Assembly (NCBI GenBank): GCA_903813345.2
Contig: CAIIXF020000004.1
Location: 7,213,525-7,277,524, forward strand
From: Owenia fusiformis
Lineage: Eukaryota > Annelida > Polychaeta > Sabellida > Oweniidae
Direction: 5' to 3'
Length of the DNA: 64,000 bases
Positions 19,989 through 30,840 of the stretch are shown here, one piece after another. The notes under the pieces were generated by a model. It saw nothing but the letters and a program-made list of their open reading frames with translations, was not told where the DNA came from and did no database searches. Both the position numbers and the translations under genes were made by a program. Each line of letters begins with the position of its first letter. Position 1 is the first letter of the stretch.

Positions 19989-22033
19989 CTAGATTTGCTG
20001 GGATTCTTTTTGCTTCATTTTGTCATCTCTTTCAATTTTGATGAGACAAATGTTTAAGAACAATGCACAAAAACATAAAATTGCTTGTAAAACAAATGTC
20101 CACTTTGAGCAATATTCACCATAGCACTCATTTGATCCTGGTGGGCTGTTGAGTTGATACCTAAACCCAAACAACTGTTGAAAGCCAAACAGTCCAATGC
20201 TTTGTGCCAGGAAATAGGCTGCATAATTCTGTGCAAAATATTTTACACCAAATAATTCAATAGCGACGCATTGTACTTGTATAAAAAGTGCCCCATATGA
20301 AAGACTTATCAAAATTGTACTGCTAAATAAGCCAAGGAAATCCTGACTGGAGAAAATTAAAACAATCAGACCCATGCACATTAACAGTACACATGGGAGT
20401 GGGTATACTGATTTAGGAATATTATCCAATTTTAGGAGTATATAATGAGTCGTAAATGTGATAACAATTCTTGCTAATGTACAAAATATTGGAAGGCAGA
20501 TTGTAAAAACTGCGATGTCATATTCCCGATGGACAGATTTCAAAATTATGGTGATATTGTTAATAAACGTAAGGCCAGTCCCACCTATGATAATAATTAT
20601 CAGAAAGAGGTAATAAAATTGCAATGTTTGTATCATTTGCCATATATTCAGATCAGGTGGACCAGCAGTGTTGTCTTTGCAATTAGCATTTGACATCAAT
20701 TCTGTTTTTTCATTGAAGTGCTTGCTATTCATGTATTCATCAGCTTTTCCCACATCTCTTTCTTCTTCTAAAGTTTTGAACAGCTCATTTAAAGGAATAT
20801 TCCTTGCCAAACCATCTCTCTCTTGATATGGTAGCTATAATCATATATATATATATATAGTTTCCATATTTAGCAAAACATTGGGAAATGTTTTAATATG
20901 GTCAATATTGATCATTTAAAAATCTAGTGCTTATTTCCAGTGAGCTGCCATCTTTTAAGATTACTTGCAGAAAGTGATGTCATCAACTCTCAACTTCTAT
21001 AACCTTGCCCATAACAGTACAGGAAAGAAGCACAAAATCACTTCTAGACAAGTGATCATTACTTTCTGAGCAAAAATATTTTCAGGGCTTGTCAACTTAG
21101 AATAAAAGAAGAGATTTTCAGAAGGATTAAATAAGATACAAAGTTGAAAAAGAATATTTAGCTGGTTTTGTAATACTTAATAACTCCTCACCTAATGCTA
21201 TATGCAAAGTTGAGAGTCGATGACATCACTTCCTGTGTGAATTTTTAAAAGATGGCAGCTTACTGGAATTGAGCATCACATTTCTAAGTGATCAAATTTG
21301 ACCATATCAAAACATTTTTGCGTGTTTTGCTAAACATGGCAAGCATATATATGGTTATAGCTACCATATGAGGAGAGAGATGGTTTGGCAAGGAATATTC
21401 CTTTAATTCAGTTTCATCTGTTTGAAATGTTTCATTCATTGGAATTTCCTTCAGCAGCACAATGGCTAACAAATTAATGATCACAGACAGCACTGCTAGG
21501 AATAGCATAAAATCTCCATATTTTTGATTCTCTGCATCATTTATGTGACCTTGGACGAAAAAGCCTTGATAGATGGCGCTAAATATTGTTGGGGCAATTC
21601 CAAATACGCAACCAAGAACCACTTGAACACTAACTCTATGTTTCCCTTCAAAGTTTTTAGTGTTTAAACCTACACTTGTTATAAACAGAAATGATGTTCC
21701 AAATGATGCTGCAAAATAAATGACATTTTGCAGCCAAGCCTTGGCAGCAAAAAATCTGTTAAACATTGTACTCATCCATAATAATGTAAATCCAACTCCA
21801 GTGAGAATAAGGCTGACTATACATGGAGGTCTTGGTCCAAATCTATCATACATAAGTCCCGCTGGAAGCATTAAGTACTGGCCTAAGTCTCCACTTGACA
21901 CTATAGTCTCAACTTCTGTCTGTGTATAGTTGAACGTCTTTTTCAAGGCAATTACATATGTGTTAAAACTGTATACTACTCCTCCCATAAACGAGCCAAG
22001 TACTCCTACCATAAGTGAAATATATTTTTGCAT
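19989..22033 (-). CDS. Nodulin-like MFS transporter with a transposon-derived intron
   Basis: Predicted 504-residue, about 12-TM major facilitator superfamily protein. Coding exons are 21365-22033 (ATG at 22031-22033; 223 codons) and 19989-20834 (282 codons including TAG). Donor ATG|GTAGCT and acceptor ATTATAG|CTACC join in phase 0. The N-terminal half starts with a TM segment of the form GVLGSFMGGVVYSFNTYV. It is followed by a loop with LKKTFNYTQTEVETI and the MFS signature GLMYDRFGPRP, which resembles the Nodulin-like (NFD4-type) family more than monocarboxylate transporters. The second exon begins with a hydrophilic loop and continues with six further hydrophobic segments. The substrate cannot be inferred. 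The single intron lies entirely within a 610-bp inverted-repeat element inserted in the TM6-TM7 cytoplasmic loop. Splicing would leave 28 extra codons from the element and its target duplication. Without the element the gene would be intronless here, so it may once have been a single-exon gene or a retrocopy. Confidence 0.82.
20830..20842 (-). other. 3' splice site inside the opposite foldback arm
   Basis: Minus-strand GATTATAG|CTACC, with the exon starting at 20834, 42 nt inside the other arm. The intron spans 20835-21364 (530 nt). The run of TATATATA just upstream is poor in pyrimidine, so the site may rely on the hairpin bringing it next to the donor. That is an inference. Confidence 0.7.
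21359..21370 (-). other. 5' splice site inside the foldback arm
   Basis: Minus-strand CATATG|GTAGCTAT, with the exon ending at 21365. It lies 38 nt inside one arm of the element. Because the arms are inverted, the same arm text read from the other copy gives the acceptor ATAG|CTACCATA. Confidence 0.75.
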
Positions 22034-22920
22034 GTTCGCGTTTTGTATTTTAAACCATTTTGTAATACTGTAGTTCTATTGTTTCTTTGTTTTATTTGTT
22101 GTCTTTAAGATTGTATTTCTGTTCTTCAAACTTTTAACATTCATTAACTATTCGTGTTTTGATAACTATTGTCTACCCCGACATTTTACTTTAGCTTTTC
22201 ACTCATTATACTAAGCAATCTGAGGTTGGTACATCCTTGGTCCAAGGGTATTTCAAGTATGAATGGAATAAAGTCCATTGAATCTAGGACTGGGTTGGCA
22301 GGTTATCAGCTTATTTAATAAAATCATCTAGTGTTAGGCCCTTGGTATATTTCCAACTCACAGTTAACTTTATTATTCTTATCCATAATTGTTATGAAGT
22401 TGTACATGATTTTTGTCTTGTGTATGAACGAACTAACCCTCGCTTTCTGTCGCATGAATAGGCCTGGGTTTCTGGAAAATTGTGTGTTTAGATTTTTTGC
22501 AATTTTGAAATTAAATATTGAATATTCTACTTGTTTTATTTTTATTTTTTATTTATTTATCAATTATCATCATAACAATGTAGTTACATTTACAAAATTA
22601 TCTTCAATCGCCAAATACGTGCATGGCATTATAGAAGACATTGATGCGCTTTTGAATATAATATAAGGAGCAATGTTAACAGTAGTTTTAAGGTTTAGGA
22701 GGTGGGGGGGGGGGGGGTGCTTGGCGGTTTATAGAGATAAAGATGTTACAGGAGGGAAAATCATGTATTAGCTTTTATAAAGGAAGCTAGCCTGGTCATT
22801 ATTTTCGAATTTAGTTCAATAGAGATTTCTGTTGAGCCATATTTCAGAACTTCAAGATATTTATACTGGGAGATTTGCCTGTCAAAAACTTCAGGGATCA
22901 GGTTTTTCAGGTATTGATTA
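22034..22920. other. Upstream flank of the transporter gene
   Basis: AT-rich, with a poly(G) run near 22705-22718. No TATA box or exon can be assigned with confidence. Confidence 0.45.
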
Positions 22921-22924
22921 AATT

Positions 22925-23960
22925 CATCCCTAGCATTGTGTCAAAAGAGCACAATGGAAAAAGAAGTGTTTAACTGTTTGTGGATGTCCACAGGTACAAT
23001 TTGGGTTGTCAATATTGCTGAACTTCTGAGCATATTATAGTTGGGCCTTAGAAAGAAGTCAGCCCTGAATTTATTTACTATAATCTCATGTCTCCTTGTG
23101 AGGTTCAGTTTGCTGATTGTAATGACATTTATTGGATTTTTGAAAAGTAGTTTTTGATGTTTCTTGAAATTCTGAATAGTAGCTTTACTCTTTAATGTAT
23201 TTGGCAAGGCTAACCAGTTGGAGATTCCAGAGGGTACCGCTGAATTTCTGTACCGTTCGGAACATCTTGGTATAATGAACTCATCAGTGTTACGCAGGTT
23301 TCGTGTTTCTGGTTTTTGAACCTATCATATATGTCATCCAGAGGGTAAGGACCATGTACTATTTTGTACATAAAATTATTTAGAGAACATCTTCCTTCTC
23401 GTGTCAAAGGATGGCCATTGGACATGTTGGAGTAGCGTTAGTACATTATCTGAGCTGCTCCCGTGAATACAACCCGAGCAGTAGATAGCGGCTTTATAAT
23501 AGGGAGGTTAAGATTAGCGTAAAAATGTACGTATACCTATCCCTATCCGTATGTTTGTAAGGGAGGTCAGTTGCAAACATACGGATAGGGATAGGTATAC
23601 GTACAATTTTACGCTAATCTTAACCTCTCTAATATAATCTATCGAGCCTTTGAAGTAGATATTTGGAAGAACTATTGTAAATGATGGTACCATAATCGAA
23701 ATGAGGCAATATGAAGGACTTGAAGATTGTCTCCAGATGACTAGATCCTATCATGTTTTTGAGTTTTTTAAATGGATTCAACATTTTTGTAACTTTATCA
23801 TAGATGTTACTTATATGGTGTTTGTGTGTTAAGCAGGGGTCAAAGGTTAAACCGATGTGTTTGTGGGAAACAGCTCTTACTATTTCCATACTATTAAGAT
23901 TAGATGGACTGATATCATTAATTTAATATGTGTTCTAATGGTTTATGGAATATCAGCTCA
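22925..23960 (-). pseudogene. Degenerate non-LTR retrotransposon (LINE) 3' coding end
   Basis: The minus strand encodes, across frameshifts, the C-terminal part of a LINE reverse transcriptase polyprotein. It starts at the thumb region with HIGLTFDPCLTHKHHI and KSFILPHFDYGTIIYNS (about 23889-23640). It continues after the hairpin insertion with a RRKMFS/NNFMYKIVHG segment (about 23430-23210). It ends with LNLTRRHEIIVNKFRADF and a cysteine/histidine cluster CTCGHPQ..KHFFFHC (about 23200-22940). Frame breaks and a 128-bp MITE make it non-functional. The CXCX...HXXXC end and the order of motifs are those of jockey/CR1-like LINEs. Clade assignment is uncertain. Confidence 0.8.
23502..23629. mobile_element. 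128-bp near-perfect palindromic MITE inside the LINE
   Basis: Two ~57-bp arms (ends GGGAGGTTAAG and GAGAGGTTAAG reading inward) with only two or three mismatches, around a ~15-nt loop. TAATA is duplicated on both sides (23497-23501 and 23630-23634). Removing the element and one TAATA restores the LINE frame R-L-Y-Y-K-A, so the insertion is younger than the LINE copy. Confidence 0.9.
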
Positions 23961-24537
23961 TGGCTTTTCTCTGGTTTAAACTGTAAAATGTAAATATTCT
24001 ACTTATTCATACATTCTAAAGATTTGTCAACTTAATTACCTTGGTATACTAATGTAATATCCGCTCAAAATACTTTGATAGCGTGGTTAAATGAGAGAGG
24101 GGTGTTTTGGGTTAAATGATGAATTTTATTCTAAGTAAATTATGGGAGAGTAGAGAATCTTATGAGAATCACAATAAGTCATATCAAAAATAAACTTGGA
24201 GTGGGATGATTAATATCAGGATAAGTTGAATTACGGGTCACTAGGGGGCATTATCATCACTCGCTATTAAACATACAGTTCTTGAAAATTTAATTGAAGC
24301 GACGATTATGTCCGCCATTTGTGATAACGGTATTTGACTTTACCAGTGTCAGGCTATTCCGGTGTAAAAGAAATTATGGTCCCCTGGGGATTATGGTCCC
24401 CTTTCTTAAAGGCCCTTACTGGCCCTGATTGTGGATACGATAATAAGGGAAAGAGTTGTATTTAGGTCACCATATAAATCAATGGAAAGTAGGACCATAA
24501 TTTGATAGGACCTCCTACCCTTTTACACCTGGATGTA
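23961..24537. other. Intergenic, nothing recognised
   Basis: AT-rich with a local repeat of 'ttatggtcccct' near 24376-24403. No gene seen. Confidence 0.5.
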
Positions 24538-24894
24538 AATAAAGATGTCAGGAGAATTCAATGTTTTAAATATTTTCGAAAAGAGACAATATGTATGTTG
24601 CTGCCATCTTTATATTAGCATAAAAAATCTCTTGGAAATAATGCATGAACCTTAAGGCAGATCTGCTGTGCATGATGAGAAATTTTGCAATTTTCAAAAG
24701 AAGACCGCTCAATTTTCTAGCTATTTATACATTCTACAGAAAAATAACACGCAATTATTCATCTGGGTACTAAAAAGCACCTTTTGGGCAAAAATGAAAG
24801 ATTAAGACCGTGTTTGGAATGAGTAACATTCATCTGAAAAGGCCCATGGTCATCGAAATGGTCGGGCTGCGGCGAATACACCTTCAGAAATATA

Positions 24895-25386
24895 TAGAGG
24901 ATATCCTATGATTTATGAGTGATATGATTTATATCCACGAATGGATATGATATCTACACGACCGAGCGTAGCGAGAGAGTGCAGATATCAATACGAACTC
25001 CCGTGCAGTGATATGTATCTATACAGAGACACTGCATTGGAGTTCGATATCAATATCCATGAGTGGATTAAAATCATTTCACGAGTAAATCATAGGATGT
25101 TCTTTTTATTCCATAGTTAAAGTCATCATCAGAATTGTCGGAAATTAAGTGATTTAATTCAAATTTTCCAACGATCCGGCGATATTGACACTTAGCCTCG
25201 TTTTGAGTCTGGAGTAGCAAAAATCCATAATTCATAGCATACGGCGCCGTATGTCATGGCTTAAACACCGTATGCTATGGTTAAGTGAAAATTTGTCAAA
25301 AATATCATATTTTACCACTGATTACAAAAATACCGTTTTTATTTTGACATGTTATCCTTTGAATATCATGCTAACTATGGAATAAA
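24895..25386. mobile_element. Two adjacent palindromic segments
   Basis: The first hairpin pairs 'tatcctatgattta' (24901) with 'taaatcataggatg' (25086-25099), continuing inward through 'atatccacgaatggatat' and 'atatccatgagtgga'. The second pairs 'ttattccatagttaa' (25107-25121) with 'ctaactatggaataaa' (about 25370-25385). The style matches the palindromes at 4922-5552. No coding potential. Confidence 0.7.
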
Positions 25387-25668
25387 TACAGTTATAACAT
25401 AGGTACATGTACGTCCTATGATGATGTATAGTGCAAAGTGTACACAAGACAGCGGGCCAATATAAGTTTTGAAAAGCCCGTGCCCGCTAACTTTCTGATT
25501 GTTCAAGGCGCTGACGTCATAACCAATCAATCGAAGATAGAACTGCGCGAGCAATATTTCTAAACTCATTTCAATCATTTTCAAACCATTTGTTTGTCAA
25601 TTCTATAAGAAAACGGTATTCTCTGACCAGACTACATCATCATACTCATAGGTATGTTATAAATCGTC

Positions 25669-25779
25669 TATGTCACTATCGTGGCACATATGCCCTCGGT
25701 TCTCAGAGATCAATGTCCCTCCCAAGGTCGGGCCATATATCACTGAGACCTCGGCCATATATGCCACGATAGTGACATA
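25669..25779. mobile_element. 111-bp hairpin MITE, TATGTCACTATCGTGGCA ends
   Basis: TATGTCACTATCGTGGCA at one end and its exact complement at the other. The arms continue inward (cctcggttctcag against ctgagacctcgg) almost to the centre. The small loop is near 25715-25730. Confidence 0.85.
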
Positions 25780-26044
25780 ACCTCTAAATATTCAACTCCA
25801 CAGGATTCAATATTTGTATAATATTTTACAAGCTGGGGTACTTCATTGAATTCCCGAAAAGGAATTATGAGTAACATTTTAAAACACAATGATAATTTAA
25901 TTTCGTGAAACTTTAAAAGTGATTATTCAATTCAATTCAATTTATTGATTAGCATTCATAAGAAAATATTTAATTTGTCTTTTTCATGTTGAACATTGTA
26001 AGTAATATGAACGAACGTCAGAAAATAGATTACGATGACCTCCA

Positions 26045-26180
26045 GGTGAATACGATTTCAAAAGAGGGACGATCGGGTGAATACGATTTCAGTAGGTGGA
26101 CTGCTAAGTAAATACGATTTCAATACGTCCAGGTATTTCGATTCCAATAGGGAACCTCCCGCAGGTTAATACGATTTCAT
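26045..26180 (+). repeat. Spaced repeat of AATACGATTTCA
   Basis: Four exact copies of AATACGATTTCA plus one decayed copy (atttcgattcca) at roughly 30-bp spacing, usually preceded by 'gg(t)gaat' or 'agtaaat'. The spacers differ, unlike an ordinary minisatellite. Confidence 0.7.
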
Positions 26181-26689
26181 ACCATATTTTAACAGCGGAC
26201 AGTTAAAGTCAAAGTATTAATGATCTAATAATAGATTTATGTCATCCAATTATAAATACCTAGCACTATTACGCTATGTTTGGGTATGTTATATTAGTTC
26301 CGTTATTCATACTTAAAGGAAAATATAAAGCTTTCGTAAAATGCATCTTTTGTCAGCGGAGTTGAAGTATGCGATTCGTAATGGCTCATAATTAAACAAC
26401 TAATGGACGCTTTATGATTGGAATGTATTCATTATTTGAGTCGGTTACACAAGAAAAAGATTTTTCATTTTCTATCATCGATACATGAATATTTAACTCT
26501 GAACAATTAAAGTGCAGAGATCATCGTTAATTGTGGCCTTTAATTGTATTTGCAAAACCACTGGAACGCTTTGTTACAAGCAGACTTGTTAAACATTCAT
26601 AACTTTGTGGTGACGTCCAGATTTGAATGCACTTAACTGGAGATCATTTGTGTGTATATACTCACTGAAATGTTTTCCCTGGAATAATG

Positions 26690-27245
26690 TTATAGGATAT
26701 CATATTCGCATACGATTATGATGTTTTATGATATTTAAAGGGAGTGTGTATTTTTCTCATAAAAATATTCTAAGACGTCAATAGTCGAATATGTTCAATG
26801 TGCTGTTTTACGACATTTAAAGGGTGTGTGTATTTTTCTTAAGTGGAAAAATGTTCCATGATACCAATAGTCACATACGGTGAATATGCTGTTATATGAC
26901 ATTTAAAAGGAGTATGTACTTTTCTTTAAAAAAGTCCAAAAGTATTTTAGGGTGTCGCATACTATTGTGCTATTTGATGTCATTTAAAAGGAGTGTGTAT
27001 TTTCTTGAAGTCTAAAAGATATTCTAAGATACCAATAGTCACATATGCTGTTATATGACATTTAAAGGGAGTGCGTATTTTTCTTAAAAGAAGTCCAAAA
27101 GTATTCTAGGATGTCATGGTCGCATACCATTGTGCTATTTGATAACATTTAAAGGGAGTGTGTATTTTTTGAAGTATAAAAAATATTCTAAGATAACAAT
27201 AGACACATACGTTCAATTTGCTGTTTTCCATTTAAAGGGGTTTGT
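26690..27245 (+). repeat. ~90-100-bp minisatellite, about six units
   Basis: Units contain 'catttaaagggagtgtgtat', 'ttttctt', 'aagtccaaaagtattcta', 'caatagtc' and 'gcatac', then 'tgctgttatatgac'. Units vary by small deletions. Confidence 0.85.
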
Positions 27246-27431
27246 TTTTTGAAGTCCACCAGTTCTGACCAGTTCAGGAGAATCTGATATCTGATTTGCT
27301 TCCAACATTTTACACTCTCAATCCGTTCGCTTTTTAACTGTATATTGGCAAGGGACACGCCGCTACCCACCTTCCATGCAAGTAATGTTAATGTAAAAGT
27401 TCATCGTATGTTTTCCAAATTGTGAGACATA

Positions 27432-28001
27432 CAGGGTGGTTAAATAAAACGGCAACCCTTTCCTCCTATCTTTGTCATTAAAAAAAAATACTCTCTGATA
27501 TTTGGTAAGGCATGTGTACATCGTCCAATCTCCTACCACCCTACATCTGACCATCAGATTGATAGTTACAGTAGTACAGCACTTTGAACAACATGCTCCG
27601 TGGGCCATTATTGCGCTGTGGGCAAACCTGTATCAGTCGTCCAAAATGTTCTTACATGACTTCTACCTGTGGAATATGCCAAAGATAAAGTGTACAAAAA
27701 TGACCCCATGACAATAACAGACATCAAAAAGGAGATCATAATTGTCATTTAGGCCATACCTACTGAAGATTACAGTTGGGTCAAAGACAACTTGGGTAGT
27801 TTTGCCTAAGCGCAATGTTGGCCACACCTGCGGCATATTGTTTAAAGTGCTGTAACATTGTGGCTATCGGTCTGATGGTCACGAAATACGAAAGGCTAAT
27901 AGGAAATTGAATTATGTAAAAGCGTGTAAAATATCAGGGAGTAAATCCCTAAAATGACAAAAGTATGAGGAAAATCCAGGGTTGCCGTTTTTACCACCCT
28001 G
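27432..28001 (+). mobile_element. Deleted Tc1/mariner relic with transposase C-terminal fragment
   Basis: Ends CAGGGTGGTTAAATAAAACG and, read inward from the right, CAGGGTGGTAAAAACGGCAA, with TA on both sides (27430-27431 and 28002-28003). Near 27660-27830 the plus strand, across stops, gives LWNMPKIKC then a DPMT-like and 'VKDNLG' order that resembles the C-terminus of mariner/Tc1 transposases. The catalytic N-terminal part is missing. Internal length is far below the ~1.3 kb of an autonomous element. Confidence 0.75.
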
Positions 28002-28170
28002 TATTAGGCATGCTAGGCAATGCTCTAGAAAAATAAATGAGGTCACCATGGGGTCATACACCTTCGCGTACACGCTCATTACACGTTTACGTACAAATTA
28101 TTTTTAAGCTTGGACCCTACCCTTACCGTTGACTGAACTATATTCTTCCCATGTAGATTTTGACCTAATC

Positions 28171-28251
28171 TAGCGACAAGCCATTGTGACCCCCGCCCCA
28201 CCAAAGGGTAGTCAAGTAGAGCGGGGGAGGGGTCACAGAGGCTTGTCGCTA
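28171..28251. mobile_element. 81-bp hairpin MITE, TAGCGACAAGCC ends
   Basis: TAGCGACAAGCC at the left and GGCTTGTCGCTA at the right are exact inverted copies. The TGACCCC and GGGGTCA arms follow inward. Confidence 0.85.
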
Positions 28252-29780
28252 CACTATATTTCTTTTATTGTGAATCCTAAAAACGTACCTGAAACGTATT
28301 ACAAAAACCATAAAAGTTCAACTTCAGGGCCGTCCTGGGTGTCTCTCCTTAACCCTCCCCTGGCGTCTCTCCGTAACCCTTGACATTACGAAGGGAGTTG
28401 GTGTAGCACAGACATCTTTTATGTGTGTGGGGGTGATGGGCTACGGGCTGGCTACGGGCATGCATACAGCGATATGAAGGCAAAATTGTTTACCATCGCC
28501 AAAATTGTTTGCAAACGCCATTTTACGTGTTGTTGTACAATCAGAATTTGTGGTTACAGCTAGGATAACTTATCTGTAATTTTGTAAAACTAAAATAACT
28601 ATCGATGTTGATTAACGATTATTAGAAGTGCTTTCATTTCAAACCAGTAAATACAGTTTTCCAATCCTACAAAGCTATTTATGAAATATGCATTCTTGCC
28701 CAAAGGGTATTGTTTCTTTTAAAGCTCATCATGTAATGTGCTTTATAGCCGCATTGTTTTATAAAAATGCTTGTTATTTCAAAGTGTTTAAGCCCTTTTA
28801 AGGTACAATAGTGACAGCTCTAAACTAACAGTAACAACATAACTCTGTCATTATAGAACTGCGTCAGTAATGACTACCCCGAGGAAAAAATAATATATCC
28901 TTTCAGTTGCTCATCCTGCCAGAGTCAATGTTTCTCGTCAACCTAAACAAAAATTTCATTGTGCACTTTTCAGCATTGTCACTTTTCTTTCATGGTTCTA
29001 CCATAAAATCTTTCCTTGATTTAACTTTTTTAAACATGTGGATTTTTTGGTAAATCCGGGTCTCTGAGTTTCAAGGTACCCGGATGTATCTCTGCAAATT
29101 ACCCGGATGCATCTCTCTGCTGCTGATTTTCTTGGTAATTCCCGGGTAATTCTCATCTTTCTATTGTTCTATGCTCTGTTTGCGTATTATAAACACCATC
29201 CCAATGACTATTGTGAAATAATACACTAGATTTTCCTTACCCAGGGGCGAATTACCGGTACCTGTTTATTGTATAAAACAATACAATATAAACCCCATCC
29301 ACAAAAGGCATCCTTTCACATTGTTTTCGTTTTTAAAGTTTCCGTTTTAATGTCTATCTTTTCTTACCATAACTGTAATGGCTACTGATATTATAGCAGA
29401 GTGGTTCTAAAAACCAAGGTTTTCCTGAACTTGTTGAACAATTTATTCAGCCAGTGCAGTTTTCATTTTTGTTTGATTTTGCCTATTTTTATCTTAATAT
29501 ACAATGCTTGATTTTCATTTTAGAAAGTATAGACAAATTTAGACAAAGTTCACACGTTTGAATAAATACAAGTATTATTTGTTAATTGAACAAACGTTGT
29601 CATAAAGGGTGACATAATAAAAAAATCTAGAGTCCATATAAATTCGAATTCTGACTTGTTCTTTGGCATTAAACTATAGAGTTCATAAAGTGCATCTACT
29701 TGAGCTAGTCATCTGAAATGTTTTGTGGAGTTGCTCTTTGAAATCTAGTTTTAATATGCTAGAACAAGTCCAAATCTAGG
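28252..29780. other. Intergenic, no gene recognised
   Basis: AT-rich DNA. Short 'acccggatg' repeats occur near 29089-29110. No coding exon supported. Confidence 0.45.
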
Positions 29781-29782
29781 CA

Positions 29783-30117
29783 CACTGGCGGATTAGGGGG
29801 GGGGGGGGGCCTGGGGGCCCGGCCCCCCCCCCTTTGGTGGGCCCAGAAAAAAAAAATTGGGCCCCAAAAAAATTTTGGGCCAAAAAAGGCCTTAAGGCCC
29901 CAAAAAGTGGGCCTTTTTGGTCATAATTGGGCCTTTTGAGGCCTTATTTTTTAATTTCAGGCCAAATTTTGAAGAAAATGGGCCTCAAAATTTCAAAATT
30001 TGGGCCCACTTTTGGGTTTTAGGGGCCAAAAATTTTTTGCCGCGCAAGCGCGGACGATTTTTTCTCTGACCTGACCTTTGGGCCCCCCCCCTTGTTGCTT
30101 CCCAGATCCGCCCCTGA
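29783..30117. mobile_element. GGGCC-rich dispersed repeat with GGCGGAT / ATCCGCCCC ends
   Basis: Opens 'cactggcggattagg' then poly(G), and closes 'cccagatccgcccctga'. The ends are inverted copies (GGCGGAT/ATCCGCC). The interior is strikingly built from GGGCC and GGCC words. A truncated sibling is at 4310-4480. Confidence 0.75.
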
Positions 30118-30840
30118 GGCAGGCAAACAAGTATGCATATTTTACAGGTTACAAGTGTTGTTTTTAGTGTACGAGTGTCGTAATGCTGTAATACTAAATG
30201 TTTTATAAGGTTGAAAAATATACAGGTTATTTCTTTTTCGTCCGGTGCAAAAATATTATTTCATTTAATGGATCATGAAGATCCACTATTTTGCTTGAAG
30301 AAACATATTTAGTAAGATCATTAGCAGATATTATAACGGATAATGATTCTAATTGGCCACTAGTCTAATTGTGTTGTGTCTATAACGCTGTTATGGCACC
30401 ATTATCTCCATACTCTATATTTCACAATCATACATCTTAAAATTGATAGACTTTCACGCATGACGAATCTTTCATTAAGTCAGACTTATGCTTTATATAC
30501 AAGAGGATTGTCTTCGTTAAACTGAAGGGATAACGTCCTCATCTTAAAATCTGCTGTTTAGAGGTTTATGAAGATAATAATAAAATAATTGAGGTTTACA
30601 ATATCATACTGTGTTAACACCAATGTATTTTCCACCTGATTAGTCTGGGAATAATACGAGGGGTGATTAATAAGTAATGGACGCTTATTATCACTAATAG
30701 ACCGCCTCTCGTATACAACGTAATTAATTTATTGAATTTGAATTGAAGTTGAGTAGAACCAGAACAACGGCAACGCCAAAGCGTAGCGAATCCCATCGAA
30801 CAGAAATGGCTGGCATTTTTACAAACGAATAGCAAATATC
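30118..30840. other. Intergenic, nothing recognised
   Basis: AT-rich sequence without an identifiable gene. A stray 'gggtgattaataagtaatggacgc' phrase (in parts, about 30661-30685) may be the end of an old mariner-type element. Confidence 0.4.

Larger units (their letters stand above)
20793..21402. mobile_element. 610-bp TTAA-flanked foldback element forming the transporter intron
   Basis: Flanked by TTAA on both sides (20789-20792 and 21403-21406). Both termini begin AGGAATATTCCTTGCC reading inward. The two arms match with small gaps over about 210 bp (20793 to ~21005 and ~21195 to 21402), sharing 'aaaccatctctct', 'atggtagctata', 'tttagcaaaaca', 'gctgccatctttta', 'aagtgatgtcatc' and 'actctcaactt' in the same order. 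The centre is about 190 bp of unpaired AT-rich sequence. No transposase is present. TTAA targets are typical of piggyBac-type elements; TTA/TAA (Harbinger-type) cannot be excluded because the flanks are symmetrical. Confidence 0.88.

Noticed and set aside
21284-21364. Read-through C-terminus of the transporter N-terminal half as a separate protein
   Set aside because: The extension reads into the foldback arm and stops quickly. Splicing to the second half gives a full 12-TM transporter.
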